NCBI GenBank assembly: GCA_002104945.1
Contig: MCFH01000012.1
Location: 849,501 to 913,500 of the forward strand
From: Piromyces finnis
Taxonomy: Eukaryota > Neocallimastigomycota > Neocallimastigomycetes > Neocallimastigales > Neocallimastigaceae
Direction of reading: 5' to 3'
Length of the DNA stretch: 64,000 bases
Numbering within the stretch: position 1 is the first letter of the stretch; every line of letters starts with the position of its first letter. The position numbers and the translations under genes were made by a program. This document shows positions 26,345-38,047 of the stretch, piece after piece. The notes under the pieces are model-generated. The model was not told the DNA's origin. It was given only the letters and a program-made list of their open reading frames with translations, and ran no database searches.

Positions 26345-28821
26345 ATGAAATATAAAGAAATTAACATTAGCAAACTTTATAATTTTATTAAAGAGATAAA
26401 GCAAAAAGAAACAATATATAAAAGAGAATTATTGAACGAAAATGAACTAATAAACGAAAATGAAGAATACACTATTGCATTTTATGGTATGATATGGAAA
26501 TGATTAATATAATATATACTAATATTGAAAAATAAATTCTAATTTCTTTATATATGACGGCAGGGATGCAATCGCATGGTAAATCAAGTGCTATCGAATC
26601 TATAACAGACATATATATCCCACAAGGAAATAACACCGTTACATTATGTCCATTAAAGTTGGTAATAAGAAATTCAATAAAAAACTCAATAGAAGAGAGT
26701 GTAACTATAAAGTATGAAAATGATGAAGAAATTGAAAGTATACGAATTGAAGATATTGGAGATAAGGTTGCCGAATATCAAAATAGATTAAAAGAAAAAT
26801 ATAGAGATGAATTAAGTGAAGATGATAGTGTCACTTTATTTGACGAAGTAATTGAAGTAGAAGTCCATAGGGGGGATTATCCAAATTTAACAATATATGA
26901 TTTGCCTGGGATAACTTTGAATAATTATAAGATTCAAGATCATAGTGAAAGAATTAGTCGAAAGTATTTAATGAATGAAAAAACTACAGTTTTTCTTGTT
27001 ATTACTGCAGGCGATGAAATGGACAATATGCGTTCAGTACAATTAATGAAAGAAATTCCAAATTATAAGAAAAAATTTATTCCAGTAATAAGTAAATCTG
27101 ACATGTTAAATGAAAATAATGTCAATAGTATTGTAAATCAAGTTAAAAATTTAGAATTAAAGAATAAACCATATTTTATTGTAAATAAGTATGGAGAATA
27201 TAAGAACCTTTCAAATGAAGATATGAAAAAGAAAGAAATGAACATACTTAATGGAATAAGCTCCTTAAAAAATGATCCAAATGTTAATTTAGGAACAAAA
27301 AAATTAATAGATAATTTAATTAATATTGAAATTAAAAATTTATTCAAAACATTAAGCAATGTTAATGCTAAATTAGAAAAAAACATAAACTTATGTAATA
27401 GAAAATTAACTAATTTTCAGAATAATAAGGATAATAATAAACCAGAAGATGCTCGTAGTACAATCCATGAACTCATAAATGAATTTTCTAGAGAGATAAT
27501 AAAAAAAACAAAAATGTTAGAATGTAATGAGGAGGGTTTACCAAGAAAAAATTTAATTATTTATAAAATAAAACTTAATTTTAGAGAATGCATAAAAGAT
27601 GTTAAAACTAAAATGAATAAATTGTTAACAAAAGAATTTTGTAATAAGGTCACTAACAACATTATTCAAAATAATGCTGATAATATATCAATTGTAGGAG
27701 ATGGTATTCCCTTTAATCTTTTACTGACTGAAGAAATTGAGAATATTTTTGAAGTTGATATAAAGAATAGTATAGATACAGTTTACAATATCATGTATGA
27801 TGATATAACATCTTTTATTGATGATTTTTTTAAAGATTATCCATATTTAAAAGATGAAATTAATTATTTCTTTGAAGAATATGCAATGGAAAAAAAGAAT
27901 GCTGTTATAAAGTTTTATAAAGAATTGAAAACTTTAAATAGTAATAGAATATCTACATATAATAGTGATTTAATTATAAAACATAATTATTTAGTTAAAG
28001 AAATCAATTCCTGTCTTCTTGAAGGATCTATTGATATATATAAAAGTAATAATGATCTTAATGTAGATGATGAATATACAGATAATGATAATACACAATA
28101 CGAAGAAACCGAATATGTGAACAATAATGATTCAACCTATAGTTTTGGTGAAGAAACAGATTATGTGAACAATAATGATTCAACCTATAGTTTTGGTGAA
28201 GAAACAGATTATATGAATAACAATGATTCAACCGATAAGTTTGGTAAAAAAATTTTAAAAAGAAATAATAAAAATACAAAAAATAGTATTTTATTTATTA
28301 AATGTCTTGTCAATTACGAAAATGATAAAATATTTAAAAAAAAAGAATATAATGAGTGCATTGGAAGAAATAAAGTAGCTCTTTCTTTAGATAAAATATT
28401 AAATTTTGATGACAAACTTTATGATAATAATACTATTTCTTTTATTGATGAATATGCATTTGTTCCAGGATTCCAATATATTAAAAAAGATAACCTTGAC
28501 AAATTTAAAGAACATATCAAAAATGGTAGTATAGAAATTAAAACAGCAAATATTGTCGTTCAAATGTTATCCTATATAGAAATTATGTTGAATAGGGTTC
28601 TTGATATGATATTTATGAGTGCAGAAACAAATTTATATGATAAATTAATAGACAATGATATGATTGGATATATAAAGAGTAAAATTGGTTCAAATGATTT
28701 ACCAAGGTTATTAGAAATGCCACAAAAGCAAGCTGAAGAAAAATTAAAATTAGAAAATAAATTAAAAGAATTTAAAGAATTGAAGAAGAAGTATGATGAA
28801 TTAAATATTAATACTAAATAA
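26345..28821 (+). CDS. Divergent dynamin-family large GTPase
   Basis: Two exons (26345-26486 and 26564-28821, 77-base GT-AG intron, phase 1) give 799 residues. The splice lies inside the P-loop codon and restores GMQSHGKSS (residues 48-56), equivalent to dynamin GDQSxGKSS. TVTLCPL (~72-78) matches the dynamin switch region TRRPL, DLPG is at 160-163 (G3) and SKSD at 224-227 (G4, normally TKxD). The following ~500 residues are helical and charged, as in a dynamin stalk. Three 16-residue Asp/Asn repeats interrupt the stalk, and the C-terminus is coiled coil (~770-799). No PH, proline-rich or membrane segment is visible. Dynamin-family proteins use GTP to remodel membranes or, as Mx-like proteins, to assemble on intracellular targets. 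The exact role here is unknown. Starting at the internal ATG 26554 would remove the P-loop context, so the spliced model is preferred. Confidence 0.85.
28102..28245 (+). repeat. Three tandem 48-bp repeats inside the dynamin-like gene
   Basis: Three in-frame copies (28102-28149, 28150-28197, 28198-28245) encoding EETDYVNNNDSTYSFG-like units. The first two differ at very few bases and the third is more diverged. An acidic insert in the stalk region, probably a surface loop that can change length. Confidence 0.95.
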
Positions 28822-28822
28822 A

Positions 28823-28853
<31 letters not shown>

Positions 28854-30513
28854 TTAGAATAATAATAATATTTTTAATAAATTATAGTATATAGAATAGG
28901 TATAAAATGTTTTTTTTATAGAATAATATTTAGAATATTTTTTTTATATGTAAAACTGTTTTAATAAAAATAAAATAAAGTTATATTTTTATAAATATAA
29001 CGAAAACAAATTTTAAAAGTTTCAAATATTCCTTAATTGTAGTAGAAAATATTTAGTAAATTTTATTCGAAAGATTTTTATTTTTATAAACTTTTTTACT
29101 ACTTATTATATTTATTATTTTATAATAATTAATGATTAATAATATCAAGAAAGACATCTTTAATTTTATATCTTTTTAATATTTTAATATACTAAAATCA
29201 TAAAAATCATAGAATTTCTTTATATATTTCATATTAAATATATTTATTATATATTTAAGCAAATACTACTACTACTACTACTACTAATACTAATACTAAT
29301 ACTAAAATACTAATACTAATACTAATACTAATACTAATACTAATACTAATACTAATACTAATACTAATACTAATACTAATACTAATACTAATACTAATAC
29401 TAATACTAATACTAATACTAATACTAATACTAATACTAATACTAATACTAATACTAATACTAATACTAATACTAATACTAATACTAATACTAATACTAAT
29501 ACTAATACTAATACTAATACTAATACTAATAATACTAATACTAATACTAATAATACTAATACTAATACTAATACTAATACTAATACTAATACTAATACTA
29601 ATACTAATACTAATACTAATACTAATACTAATACTAATACTAATACTAATACTAATACTAATACTAATACTAACACTTGGTAAATATTTTTATATTTAGT
29701 TACTTAAAAAGAAATATTATTAAATGATTAATCTATTTCAAAAATTAATAAAAATGAATATTTAAATAGGAATAAAGTTTCATATATTCATATTTCAATA
29801 ATACTACTTTTTTTTTTTTAATGCTCTCTTTAATTTCATTTTATAATTTTTTAAAAGGAAACATTTCTTTATATTATATCAATGTAAAAATATTATTATT
29901 ATTTCATTTTTTTTATTTTATAATAGTAATATTAAAAGTAGCCAACGTTATTCCATTTCATTTCGTTTTAAAATTGCATAAAAAAAAAAGAAATTTAAAA
30001 CCAATACAATATTTCAATTTATTATATAAATGATACTATTACTTATTATTTTTTTTCTTTTCTTATATTTTAATTGTTTTTATATTACTTTATGTTATCC
30101 TTGAATTATCTTTTAAAGTATTCAATTTTTTTCTTTTTTAAAAGAATTTGAAAATATTTGTGTAACTTAAATCATATAAAAAAGTAACCGCAATTAAAAT
30201 TTTAATTTATTTTTTAATTTAATTACATGAAATTTGGAAAATTTCTTTTTATTAAAAAAGAAAATAACGGCAAAAAATTGAAATGGAATTAAATTAAAAA
30301 TAATTAATTCTATATATAAAAATAAACTTTTTCATATATAATTATTCAATAGTCAAATAATTAAAATAATTTTCTGTAATTTTGATGATGAGCCAATAAA
30401 AATTGAAAATTATAATTTTTAATAATAATAATAAAAAAAAAAAAAACAATATAAAATTAAAGAGAAACGACTTTTTTTTTTTTTTTAAATAGTTTTACTT
30501 TATAAAAATAAAA
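28822..30513. other. Intergenic containing a hexanucleotide array
   Basis: The 1.7 kb between the dynamin-like gene and the GH16 gene. Apart from the ACTAAT array it is plain AT-rich sequence with TAAA/TAAT runs after the dynamin stop codon. Open frames across the array are repeat artefacts. Confidence 0.65.
29264..29674. repeat. ACTAAT hexanucleotide satellite array
   Basis: About 410 bases. A short ACT triplet run leads into some 60 or more nearly perfect copies of ACTAAT, with two AATAAT interruptions around 29527-29555 and one AAAATAC variant near 29304. The reverse strand reads TTAGTA repeats. Both strands stay open in some frames (Thr-Asn or Leu-Val repeats), but nothing suggests coding. 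Confidence 0.97.
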
Positions 30514-32226
30514 ATGAAAATAAATAATATCATAACATTTATTAGTTTAATTGGGATTTCTTCAGCTGCTTGTCGTAAGTTGAAAAAAAAATTCTTCAAA
30601 TTATAAACTTTAAAATATTTGAAAAAAAGAAAAAGAATATTAATTTTATATAATATATATATTTTTATAATAATAATAATATAAAAAAAACAGCTCAAGG
30701 TTTAAGCTCCTGTGGTGAAGCATGTTACAATCCAACAACTTATTCTTGTGATGAAGGTGTTTTATGGTAAATTAAACAATTTAATATATTTTATATTTGT
30801 ATAAAGAAAAAAAAATTTTTTTCTTCAATTTTATTGAAATTGAAATTAACAAAAATTTATTTTTTTTTATGTATATAAATATAAATATTATTTTTAAAAT
30901 ATTCACAAAAAAAAATATAGTCCATATGGTATGAAAAATTGTGCAGGTGCTTGTTATAATCCAAGTGAATATCATTGTACTAATGGCTCATTATCTTATG
31001 GTGCTTCAACTCAAGTAAATACTCAAGCAAACACCAATACTAATAACAATAATGTTTCCAACAATAACAACAACAACAACAACAACAAAAACGACTGGAA
31101 TAACTGGAATGGATGGAACGGATGGAACTGGAATAACAACAACAACAACAATAATAATAACGGATGGAATGGATGGAATTGGAATAACAACAACAACAAT
31201 AACAACAACAACAACAATAATAATAATGGTTGGAATGGTTGGAATTGGAATTGGAATAATAATAATAACAACAATAACAATAACAACAATTCTAATTCCA
31301 AACCAAACAACACTAATACCAATGCTAATGTTAATACTAATGTAAACAACAATATCAATAATAATGCCAATACAAATGCTAATTCAGGTTCTGATATTGC
31401 TGGATATAAATTAGTATTTTCTGATGAATTTAATGGTAATTCTCTTGATCGTTCAAAATGGACTCCAGAAGTTAATTGTTGGGGTGGAGGTAACAGTGAA
31501 AAACAATGTTATGTAGACCATCCAGAAACCATCTTCCTTAAGGATGGTCAACTTCACTTGAAGGCCATTTATAAAGGTTCCTACCAATTAAACGGCAATG
31601 ATAAATGTACCTTAAATAATGAAGATTCTTGTTCCTGGAGTCAACCAGTTATTAGTGGTCGTATAAATTCTAAATCTAATAATTTAGCATGGAAATATTG
31701 TAAAGTTAGAGTTAGAGCTCAATTACCAGCAGGTCCATTCCTTTGGCCAGCTATTTGGATGCTTCCTCAAGATGATGTTTATGGTACCTGGGCTGCTTCA
31801 GGTGAAATAGATATTATGGAAGCCAGAGGTCAAGATCCAACAAAAATTAGTCATGCTATTCACTATGGTGGTCAATGGCCAAATAATGTATATTCCGATA
31901 AGATTGTTGATGGTATTCAAGGTCAAAGTGGTTTCCATGTTTATGGTTTAGATTGGAATGAAGATTCTTTAGTATTTTCAATTGATGAAAAAACTACTTA
32001 CACCGTTGATTTAAATCGTAGTTTCTATTCTGGTAAAGGTGATAATCCATATTCTGGTAATCGTCAACCATTTGATCAAAAATTCCATTTACTTTTTAAT
32101 CTTGCTGTTGGTGGTGGTTTCTTCCCAGAAAATTCTTATGGTGCTTTTGATGCTGCTTCTCACTCTCGTCAATGGACTCGACCAGAATTAATTATCGATT
32201 ATGTTCGTGTTTATCAAAAACAATAA
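30514..32226 (+). CDS. Secreted GH16 beta-glucanase with two Cys-rich CBM52-like modules
   Basis: Three exons (30514-30574, 30694-30766, 30921-32226; phases 1 and 2) give 479 residues. Residues 1-19 are a signal peptide. Two short Cys-rich modules follow (about 27-46 CGEACYNPTTYSC and 52-70 CAGACYNPSEYHC). They resemble CBM52-type glucan-binding modules of fungal glucanases; that naming is tentative. A linker of ~125 residues is almost only Asn and Trp/Gly (repeated NGWNGWNW). The GH16 jelly-roll domain spans ~203-479, with WPAIWMLP and the catalytic motif GEIDIME (nucleophile Glu340, Asp342, acid/base Glu345). The insert-containing motif EIDIME is laminarinase-like, so beta-1,3- or mixed-linkage glucan is the likely substrate. 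No dockerin is present, so it is probably free or cell-wall associated. The intron-spanning start is required to provide the signal peptide. Confidence 0.92.
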
Positions 32227-33337
32227 ATACCCCTAAAAGAAAACTTTAATTATTAAGGATAAATATATATATACATATTTTTATCATTAATTCTTTTTTT
32301 TTTTATAAATCTTTTATTTTTATTTAATATGTATAAAAACCTGTAGATAGAAAATAATAAATTATTATTAAAAAAAAAAACCAAAATAAAATATAAAAAA
32401 TATATATATATAAATAATATGATAAATTTATATTCTACTTTTTTTTTTTTTTTATATAATTTCAAGATTATACAATCAAAAACCTAAATATTAACAAGTT
32501 TTATTTTGTATATACACTAACAACGACACTTTAAATCTTTAAAATGAAATAATTATTTTGTATTTTGGTTGAAACTTTATTTTTTAAATATTAGATTAGT
32601 GAATCTTCTTTTTTAATAACATTATTAAAAATATTAAAAAGAAAAAAAAAAAGAAAAAAAAAAAAAATCTTTTTTTCCTTTTTTAAATCAATAATAAAGT
32701 TAACATGTTTCAAAATGTAATAGAAAGATAGAGAATTATAAATTTATTTTTCTTATTTTCTATTTACTTATTTAATATTGAATAAAATTAAAAAAATACC
32801 ACAAATTTTCATTTTTTTAATTTTGGATTATTTTAACTACAATAGTTTTATTTTAAAATTTTCCTATTTTTCAGTTGTATTATTCCCATTTTCTTCCAAG
32901 TTTTTAATTTCATTTTTTACTTTTTTCTTCATTTTTAGCATTGATAATGTATTTCATTATAATAATGTAATAGATAATCTATATTTTTATAAAAAAAAAA
33001 ATACAATTGATTTTTAGTATTTATTATCTTTAATAAAAAAAAAAGAATAAAATTATAATTCTTTTATTAGACTTCCTTGTATTGCATATAACACATATAG
33101 TAAATAAATCATTTATGAAAAAAAAAATTTATAATAACATTAATATTTAGGGAAAGTTCTGCCTATATTGGGTAGATATATATAAAAGGAATAACACTTT
33201 AAATTTTTCTATTACATAATTACATAAGAAATATTTAATTAATATTTATATTTATCTTTTTTTTTTTTTTTAATTTAAAAATAGTATTATTTATCATTAT
33301 TATAATTTAAGGTAAAAGAGAAAACAATTCTATTTAC

Positions 33338-33484
33338 CTGTTTGAGTGAATCTTTCAATAATATTAATAAAATTAAAATTATAAGAACTATTATAAAATC
33401 AGTTACATCATGTTCATATAAGCAATTTCCTATATGTTTTGATATATGTTGTTGTAGTAATGGATTAAAATATAAATTATAAAC
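33338..33484 (-). other. Exon-like open segment, possible gene remnant
   Basis: A 49-codon frame lying between a possible acceptor (AAG at 33485-33487) and a good donor (CAG/GTAAAT), both phase 0. It reads NPLLQQHISKHIGNCLYEHD followed by a hydrophobic stretch of ~18 residues that could span a membrane. Neighbouring exons were not found and the family is not recognised. It may be a decayed gene or chance. Confidence 0.2.
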
Positions 33485-34371
33485 CTTAATTATTATAAAT
33501 TGGTAAATTTATACAAAAGTTGGATTTGTGACTTATATTTAAATGATGATTATCACGAGAAATTCTTGCACATAAATAAATGTTATTTCTTATTTTATTA
33601 ATGTTTTTATATTTATTTTATGTAGTGTTATTAATTTTATATAATATCTATACTAGCTCCAAGTTAGTTTATACATTAATTCTTCTTAAAATATATTATG
33701 AAAATGATGAATTATTAAAAGCACATCTTTTTACTGTCATTAATAAAGTATTTTAATCACAAAAACCCTTAAAAACGAAATTGTAATGAACCGAGTTATA
33801 TAATGTAGTAATTTAATATTAGTTTATTTATAATTTATTATTAATTATAAAAACCTCTTCTAATTAATTATTAAACATCAATATTTTTATAGTATAAAAT
33901 TCCTATAATGAAATAGGTACATGAATTCTATAATTAATATTTTAAATTTTGTATTGTAATATATATCAATTATTATAATATTATTAATTATTATATTATT
34001 ATTATTATGAAATATTTGATATTAATTTTTAAATAGGAAATTGAATATTTTAAAGAATAAAAACGATTTTAAATAGGACTAAAAGGTAGCTAGACATATT
34101 AGTTTTGTATCAGAAACTTCAATGCTAGAATTGAGCTATAATTATTAATTCTTTGATATAATGATAGAATTAAAATAATTATATACGAAATAATTTAATA
34201 ATACTTTTATTTTTATATTAATTATTAATTTAAAAAGAAATAAAAACTTTGTGAATTTTTTTATATTACATTTTTATATATATAGTTATCTTTTTATTAT
34301 CATTAATATAATTATTAATCTATTAACTTTGTAATTTTTTTTTTTTTATTTCTACTCCCCTATTTTATTAG

Positions 34372-34465
34372 AGAAATATCTTGGAATACGGCCAAATTAC
34401 AAGATGAACTTACAGGAAAATATTTAGAAAGAAATGTTCATTTTAAAAATATATTACCATTCAGG
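34372..34465 (+). other. Exon-like open segment on plus strand
   Basis: After a pyrimidine-rich TTAG acceptor, 31 codons read REISWNTAKLQDELTGKYL and then NVHFKNILPFR, with composition unlike surrounding noncoding DNA. A possible following exon starts after TTATAG at 34522 and is hydrophobic. No start codon or upstream exon was found, so this could be a pseudogene fragment. Confidence 0.22.
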
Positions 34466-35226
34466 GTTCTAATTTATTTCTTTGTTGATTTCTAATCTTT
34501 ACTTTATCCCTTATTTTATAGTTGTTTTTATTCAACATATTTTGTTGTGCTAATCTTTTTATCTTTCCAATAATTTATTGTCCCTAACATTTTACTGGCG
34601 GCTTATTTTACCCATTTGGTGTGGTCTAGAAATCTCTCCATTAATAATTCCTCTATTGATCTTTCTTTTACACTTAATGAATTTCTTATATTAGTATATT
34701 AGTATTACCATGATGAAAAAAACAAAAAAAACAAAAAAAAAAAAAAAAAAACAAATGAACATAATATATATATATAATATATATTATATACATACACTAA
34801 AATTACACAAAGTATTAATATAAACTATGGTCACAAAGCTAACGATATCATCTTAATTCAAAGTAAGACGTATTTAACTTTTATTAACCAACTATGTATA
34901 GTACTAAAATATAACTTTAAAAAATTAAATTAAATAAAATAGATTTTCTTTTTTTTTTTTATTTTTTTTTTGTTCAAATATATATATGTAAATGCATTTT
35001 GAATATGTATTATTTTATATTTTATGATTATATTTAACTATTACTGTAATATTATATGACAGTGACTATTTTGTACTATAATTTTTTATTTCTATTATCA
35101 TTCGTGATTTTATGAAGATGATAATTACTTTTATTTATACTATTGTTGTTGTTATTCTCATTATTCATTTCATTATACAACCATAATTAATTTACTTTAT
35201 AGATTTTTTTTTTTTTAATTTTATTG

Positions 35227-35477
35227 TCAATCCTAACTAAATCCTAATAATATTAATAATTCATTATTATTTTCTTTTTCTTTTCTTTTCTTTTCTTTTT
35301 TTTAAATTAAAACCTTTAAACCTAAATACTATCAACCATAACCAAATCCTAATAATATTAATAATTCATTATTATTTTCTTTCTTTTTTTTTTTTTTTTA
35401 AATTAAAACTTGCAAACCTAAATATTTATCAACCATAACCAAATCCTAATAATATTAATAATTCATTATTATTTTCT

Positions 35478-35508
<31 letters not shown>

Positions 35509-35536
35509 AACTAAAACTTGCAAACCTAAATACTTT
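35227..35536. repeat. Tandem repeat of ~97-105 bp, three copies
   Basis: Copies start at 35227, 35332 and 35429. Each has TCAACCATAACCAAATCC, then ATTAATAATTCATTATTATT, then a C/T homopolymer tract of variable length, then AAATTAAAACTTGCAAACC. It lies in the 3' flank of EMC7 and differs mainly in poly-T length. Confidence 0.9.
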
Positions 35537-35717
35537 GAAAAAAAAATAAAAATTAAAAATCTATAGGTATCATTGCTTTTGAAATAGAGTGATTTTAAAT
35601 GGATATATGAGGGCGTATATGGGTGTGTAATCTTTTTATTATTTTATTATTATTTATATGTATATAAATATATATATAAAAAAAAATAATGGTATTTTTT
35701 TTTTTTTTTTAATTCTT

Positions 35718-36818
35718 TTATTTTTTCTTTTGTTTATTTTGACTAGCCATTTGAGCTTCAGCCAAGAAATTAGAAAACATTTGTGAAAAGTCACCATTTT
35801 GAGCTTTGTTCATAAAGTCTTGAACATTTCCTTGATTTCTCTTCATTTCCTTTAATTCTTCTTCATCTAAACCACTAACTAAACGTGGCATAATATACAT
35901 CATACCAATAGAAAGAGTCATAAGTAAGACAAGTGGGTTCTTGAAGAAACCAAGAATATTAATAGTTTGTCTTGGCTATTTTATTATTGTTACATATTAC
36001 AGATTGCAAAATGATATACGTTAATATATATTATTTTATATTATATTTTAATGGGTAAATTAAAAAAAAAAAAAAAAAGTTTTTTGTTAATATCAAGTTT
36101 ATTTTAAATAATGATTAATTTTTAAAGATTATTTAAGGTTTGTAAAGTATTGAAATATAGATTGTAGGTATGAAAAAAAAATATTTACTTCAAAGTAATC
36201 TTTTTTGAGGACAGCTTGAACTTCTAATGGGTAATTACACTTGTTGCTTTTGAAGAATTTATCATTAAATTCAATTTCAGTAGCTTCCTTAGAAGCTGAA
36301 ACGTTGTTGGTTTCGTCAACAAGAATCCAGAACTATTTTATATTATATATATAAATATTTAATTATATTAATATACACATATATTATGCATGTATATAAT
36401 TGCGGGTTTATTATTAGTATTTCATTTTTATTTATCTTTATTTTTTTTATTTATAATCACACACATATACAAAATACAAAAAAAAAAAAAAAAAATTACC
36501 TTGTCAAAGAAGTAATTTTTAGCATTAATTTGAGCAATGTAAATTCCTGGTTTAACATTTTTACTATAAATAGATTTTTAATTATATATATATTTTTTAT
36601 ATTAATAGAAATCCAATTTGATTAATTTTATTTATTCATTGTGATTTGCTTTTATCAAAATATTATTTTATCAAAGAAAAAATAAAATGTTATTTACATT
36701 TCGAATGAACTATCAGCCTTTAAATAGGTAACGTATTCTCCACCATTTAAAATAATTTCAGTGTTTGAGGATAATTCATGAACATCTGTCATTAATAAAA
36801 ATTAGTTAAATAGTATCA

Positions 36819-36867
<49 letters not shown>

Positions 36868-37397
36868 TTCGATTATTATCATTTTTGTTTATTTATTTAA
36901 TTGATATAGAATTTAGAATATAAGAGAATAATGATTAGTTGTTAGTTTTCCTTTTTCTAATAACATATATAAAAAAGTATAATTAATTTTTGAATTTATC
37001 TTACCTGGTAAAATAACGTTTGGATAAATTCTACCTGTGACTGAAGCAGAATAACATGAACTAGAATAGCATATAAATAAATATTATTTTTAAATGAAGA
37101 AAAAAAAAAATAATTAATGATTAAGTGTTTTGAATTTTATAATTTCTAATGTCTTTTTATATATTATAAAGTATATAACTATAAATTAAATAATGATAAT
37201 TGATTAAATAAATGGATGATTTTTCTTTTTTTTTTTTTTTTTTAAAATGTTTATGTTTATTTTCTTTGATATATATAATAATATAATAATACGTATATAT
37301 AAATATATTATTAAAAAGTTTTTTATAAAAAAAGAAAAGATAGTTACATTATGTTAAATATGAATATTATAAGAGCAGTAGATAATATTGATTTCAT
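35718..37397 (-). CDS. EMC7: ER membrane protein complex subunit 7
   Basis: Six exons (37348-37397, 37005-37060, 36698-36785, 36500-36563, 36189-36332, 35718-35975), all GT-AG and phase-consistent, giving 219 residues. A signal peptide is encoded by exon 1. A lumenal beta-sandwich follows: VTGRIYP at its start, then SSFEIKNVKPGIYIAQI, which is the typical EMC7 sequence, and KFWILVDETN. One membrane span follows at ~140-160 (NPLVLLMTLSIGMMYIMP), then a cytosolic tail with MPRLVSGLDEEELKEM and a Lys-rich end. EMC7 is part of the complex that inserts transmembrane helices into the ER membrane. Length and order fit the family. The start ATG follows a long poly-T/A stretch and opens the signal peptide. 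Confidence 0.93.
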
Positions 37398-38047
37398 TTT
37401 TTTTTTTTTTTTTTTTTTTTTTTGCTAAATAATAATAAAAAAGTTCTATTCTATTCTATATAATAATAATAATTTTTTTTTTTTTTTTTCTGATTTTCTC
37501 TTTTTCTTAATCTTTTTTTTTTTTCTTTTAAAAAAAACAAATGATTTCTTGATTAATTTCCTTTTTTTTTTTTTTTTTTGGTTTTCTTTTTATTATATAA
37601 TTTATTTATTTTTTTATTTTTATTTTTATAATAATAATCTTTTTTAAAAAGAAAAAGAAAAAAAAAATAAAATTTTTTTATTATTAAAAATAAATTAAAA
37701 TGGATTTTTTTTATTAAATGAAATTTTGTTATTGAAGAAGAAAGAAAGAATGAACGAAAAAGAAAAAGATTTAACCAGAAATAAAGTAAAAAAAAGAAAA
37801 AAAAAACAAGCAAACAATAAAAGAAATTAATTTTAAATTTAGGAAAAGGGATTGTTTAAAAAAAAAAAAAGAAAAAAAATGAGAGTTATTGATATAAACT
37901 ACTTTTTATATAAAAAAAACTTTTCATTTTTATTTTTATTTTATTTTTTTCTTTAAATTTACAGAATTTCAATATTTAATATACATATTTATATATATTT
38001 TATATTTATACATATTTTTTGAAAAGATATGGAAGGGGGTTTTTTTT
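37398..38047. other. Short intergenic, homopolymer-rich
   Basis: A 650-base spacer dominated by T and A runs upstream of EMC7. An open Phe/Leu/Lys-rich minus-strand frame here is low-complexity and not called. Confidence 0.6.

Larger units (their letters stand above)
32227..35717. other. Intergenic, 3.5 kb, with a tandem repeat and two exon-like patches
   Basis: Between the convergent GH16 and EMC7 genes. It contains poly-A/T tracts, an ATATA tract near 34760-34790 and a tandem repeat of about 100 bp. Two exon-like patches (33338-33484 minus, 34372-34465 plus) are listed separately with low confidence. Nothing else is recognised. Confidence 0.55.

Noticed and set aside
29302-29676. Long Leu-Val repeat open frame on the minus strand
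   Set aside because: It is only the ACTAAT array read in one frame; no stop can occur in the repeat, so openness carries no information.
31023-31370. Leu-rich frame on the minus strand and Thr-rich frame on the plus strand within the GH16 gene
   Set aside because: Shadows of the Asn/Trp linker codons.
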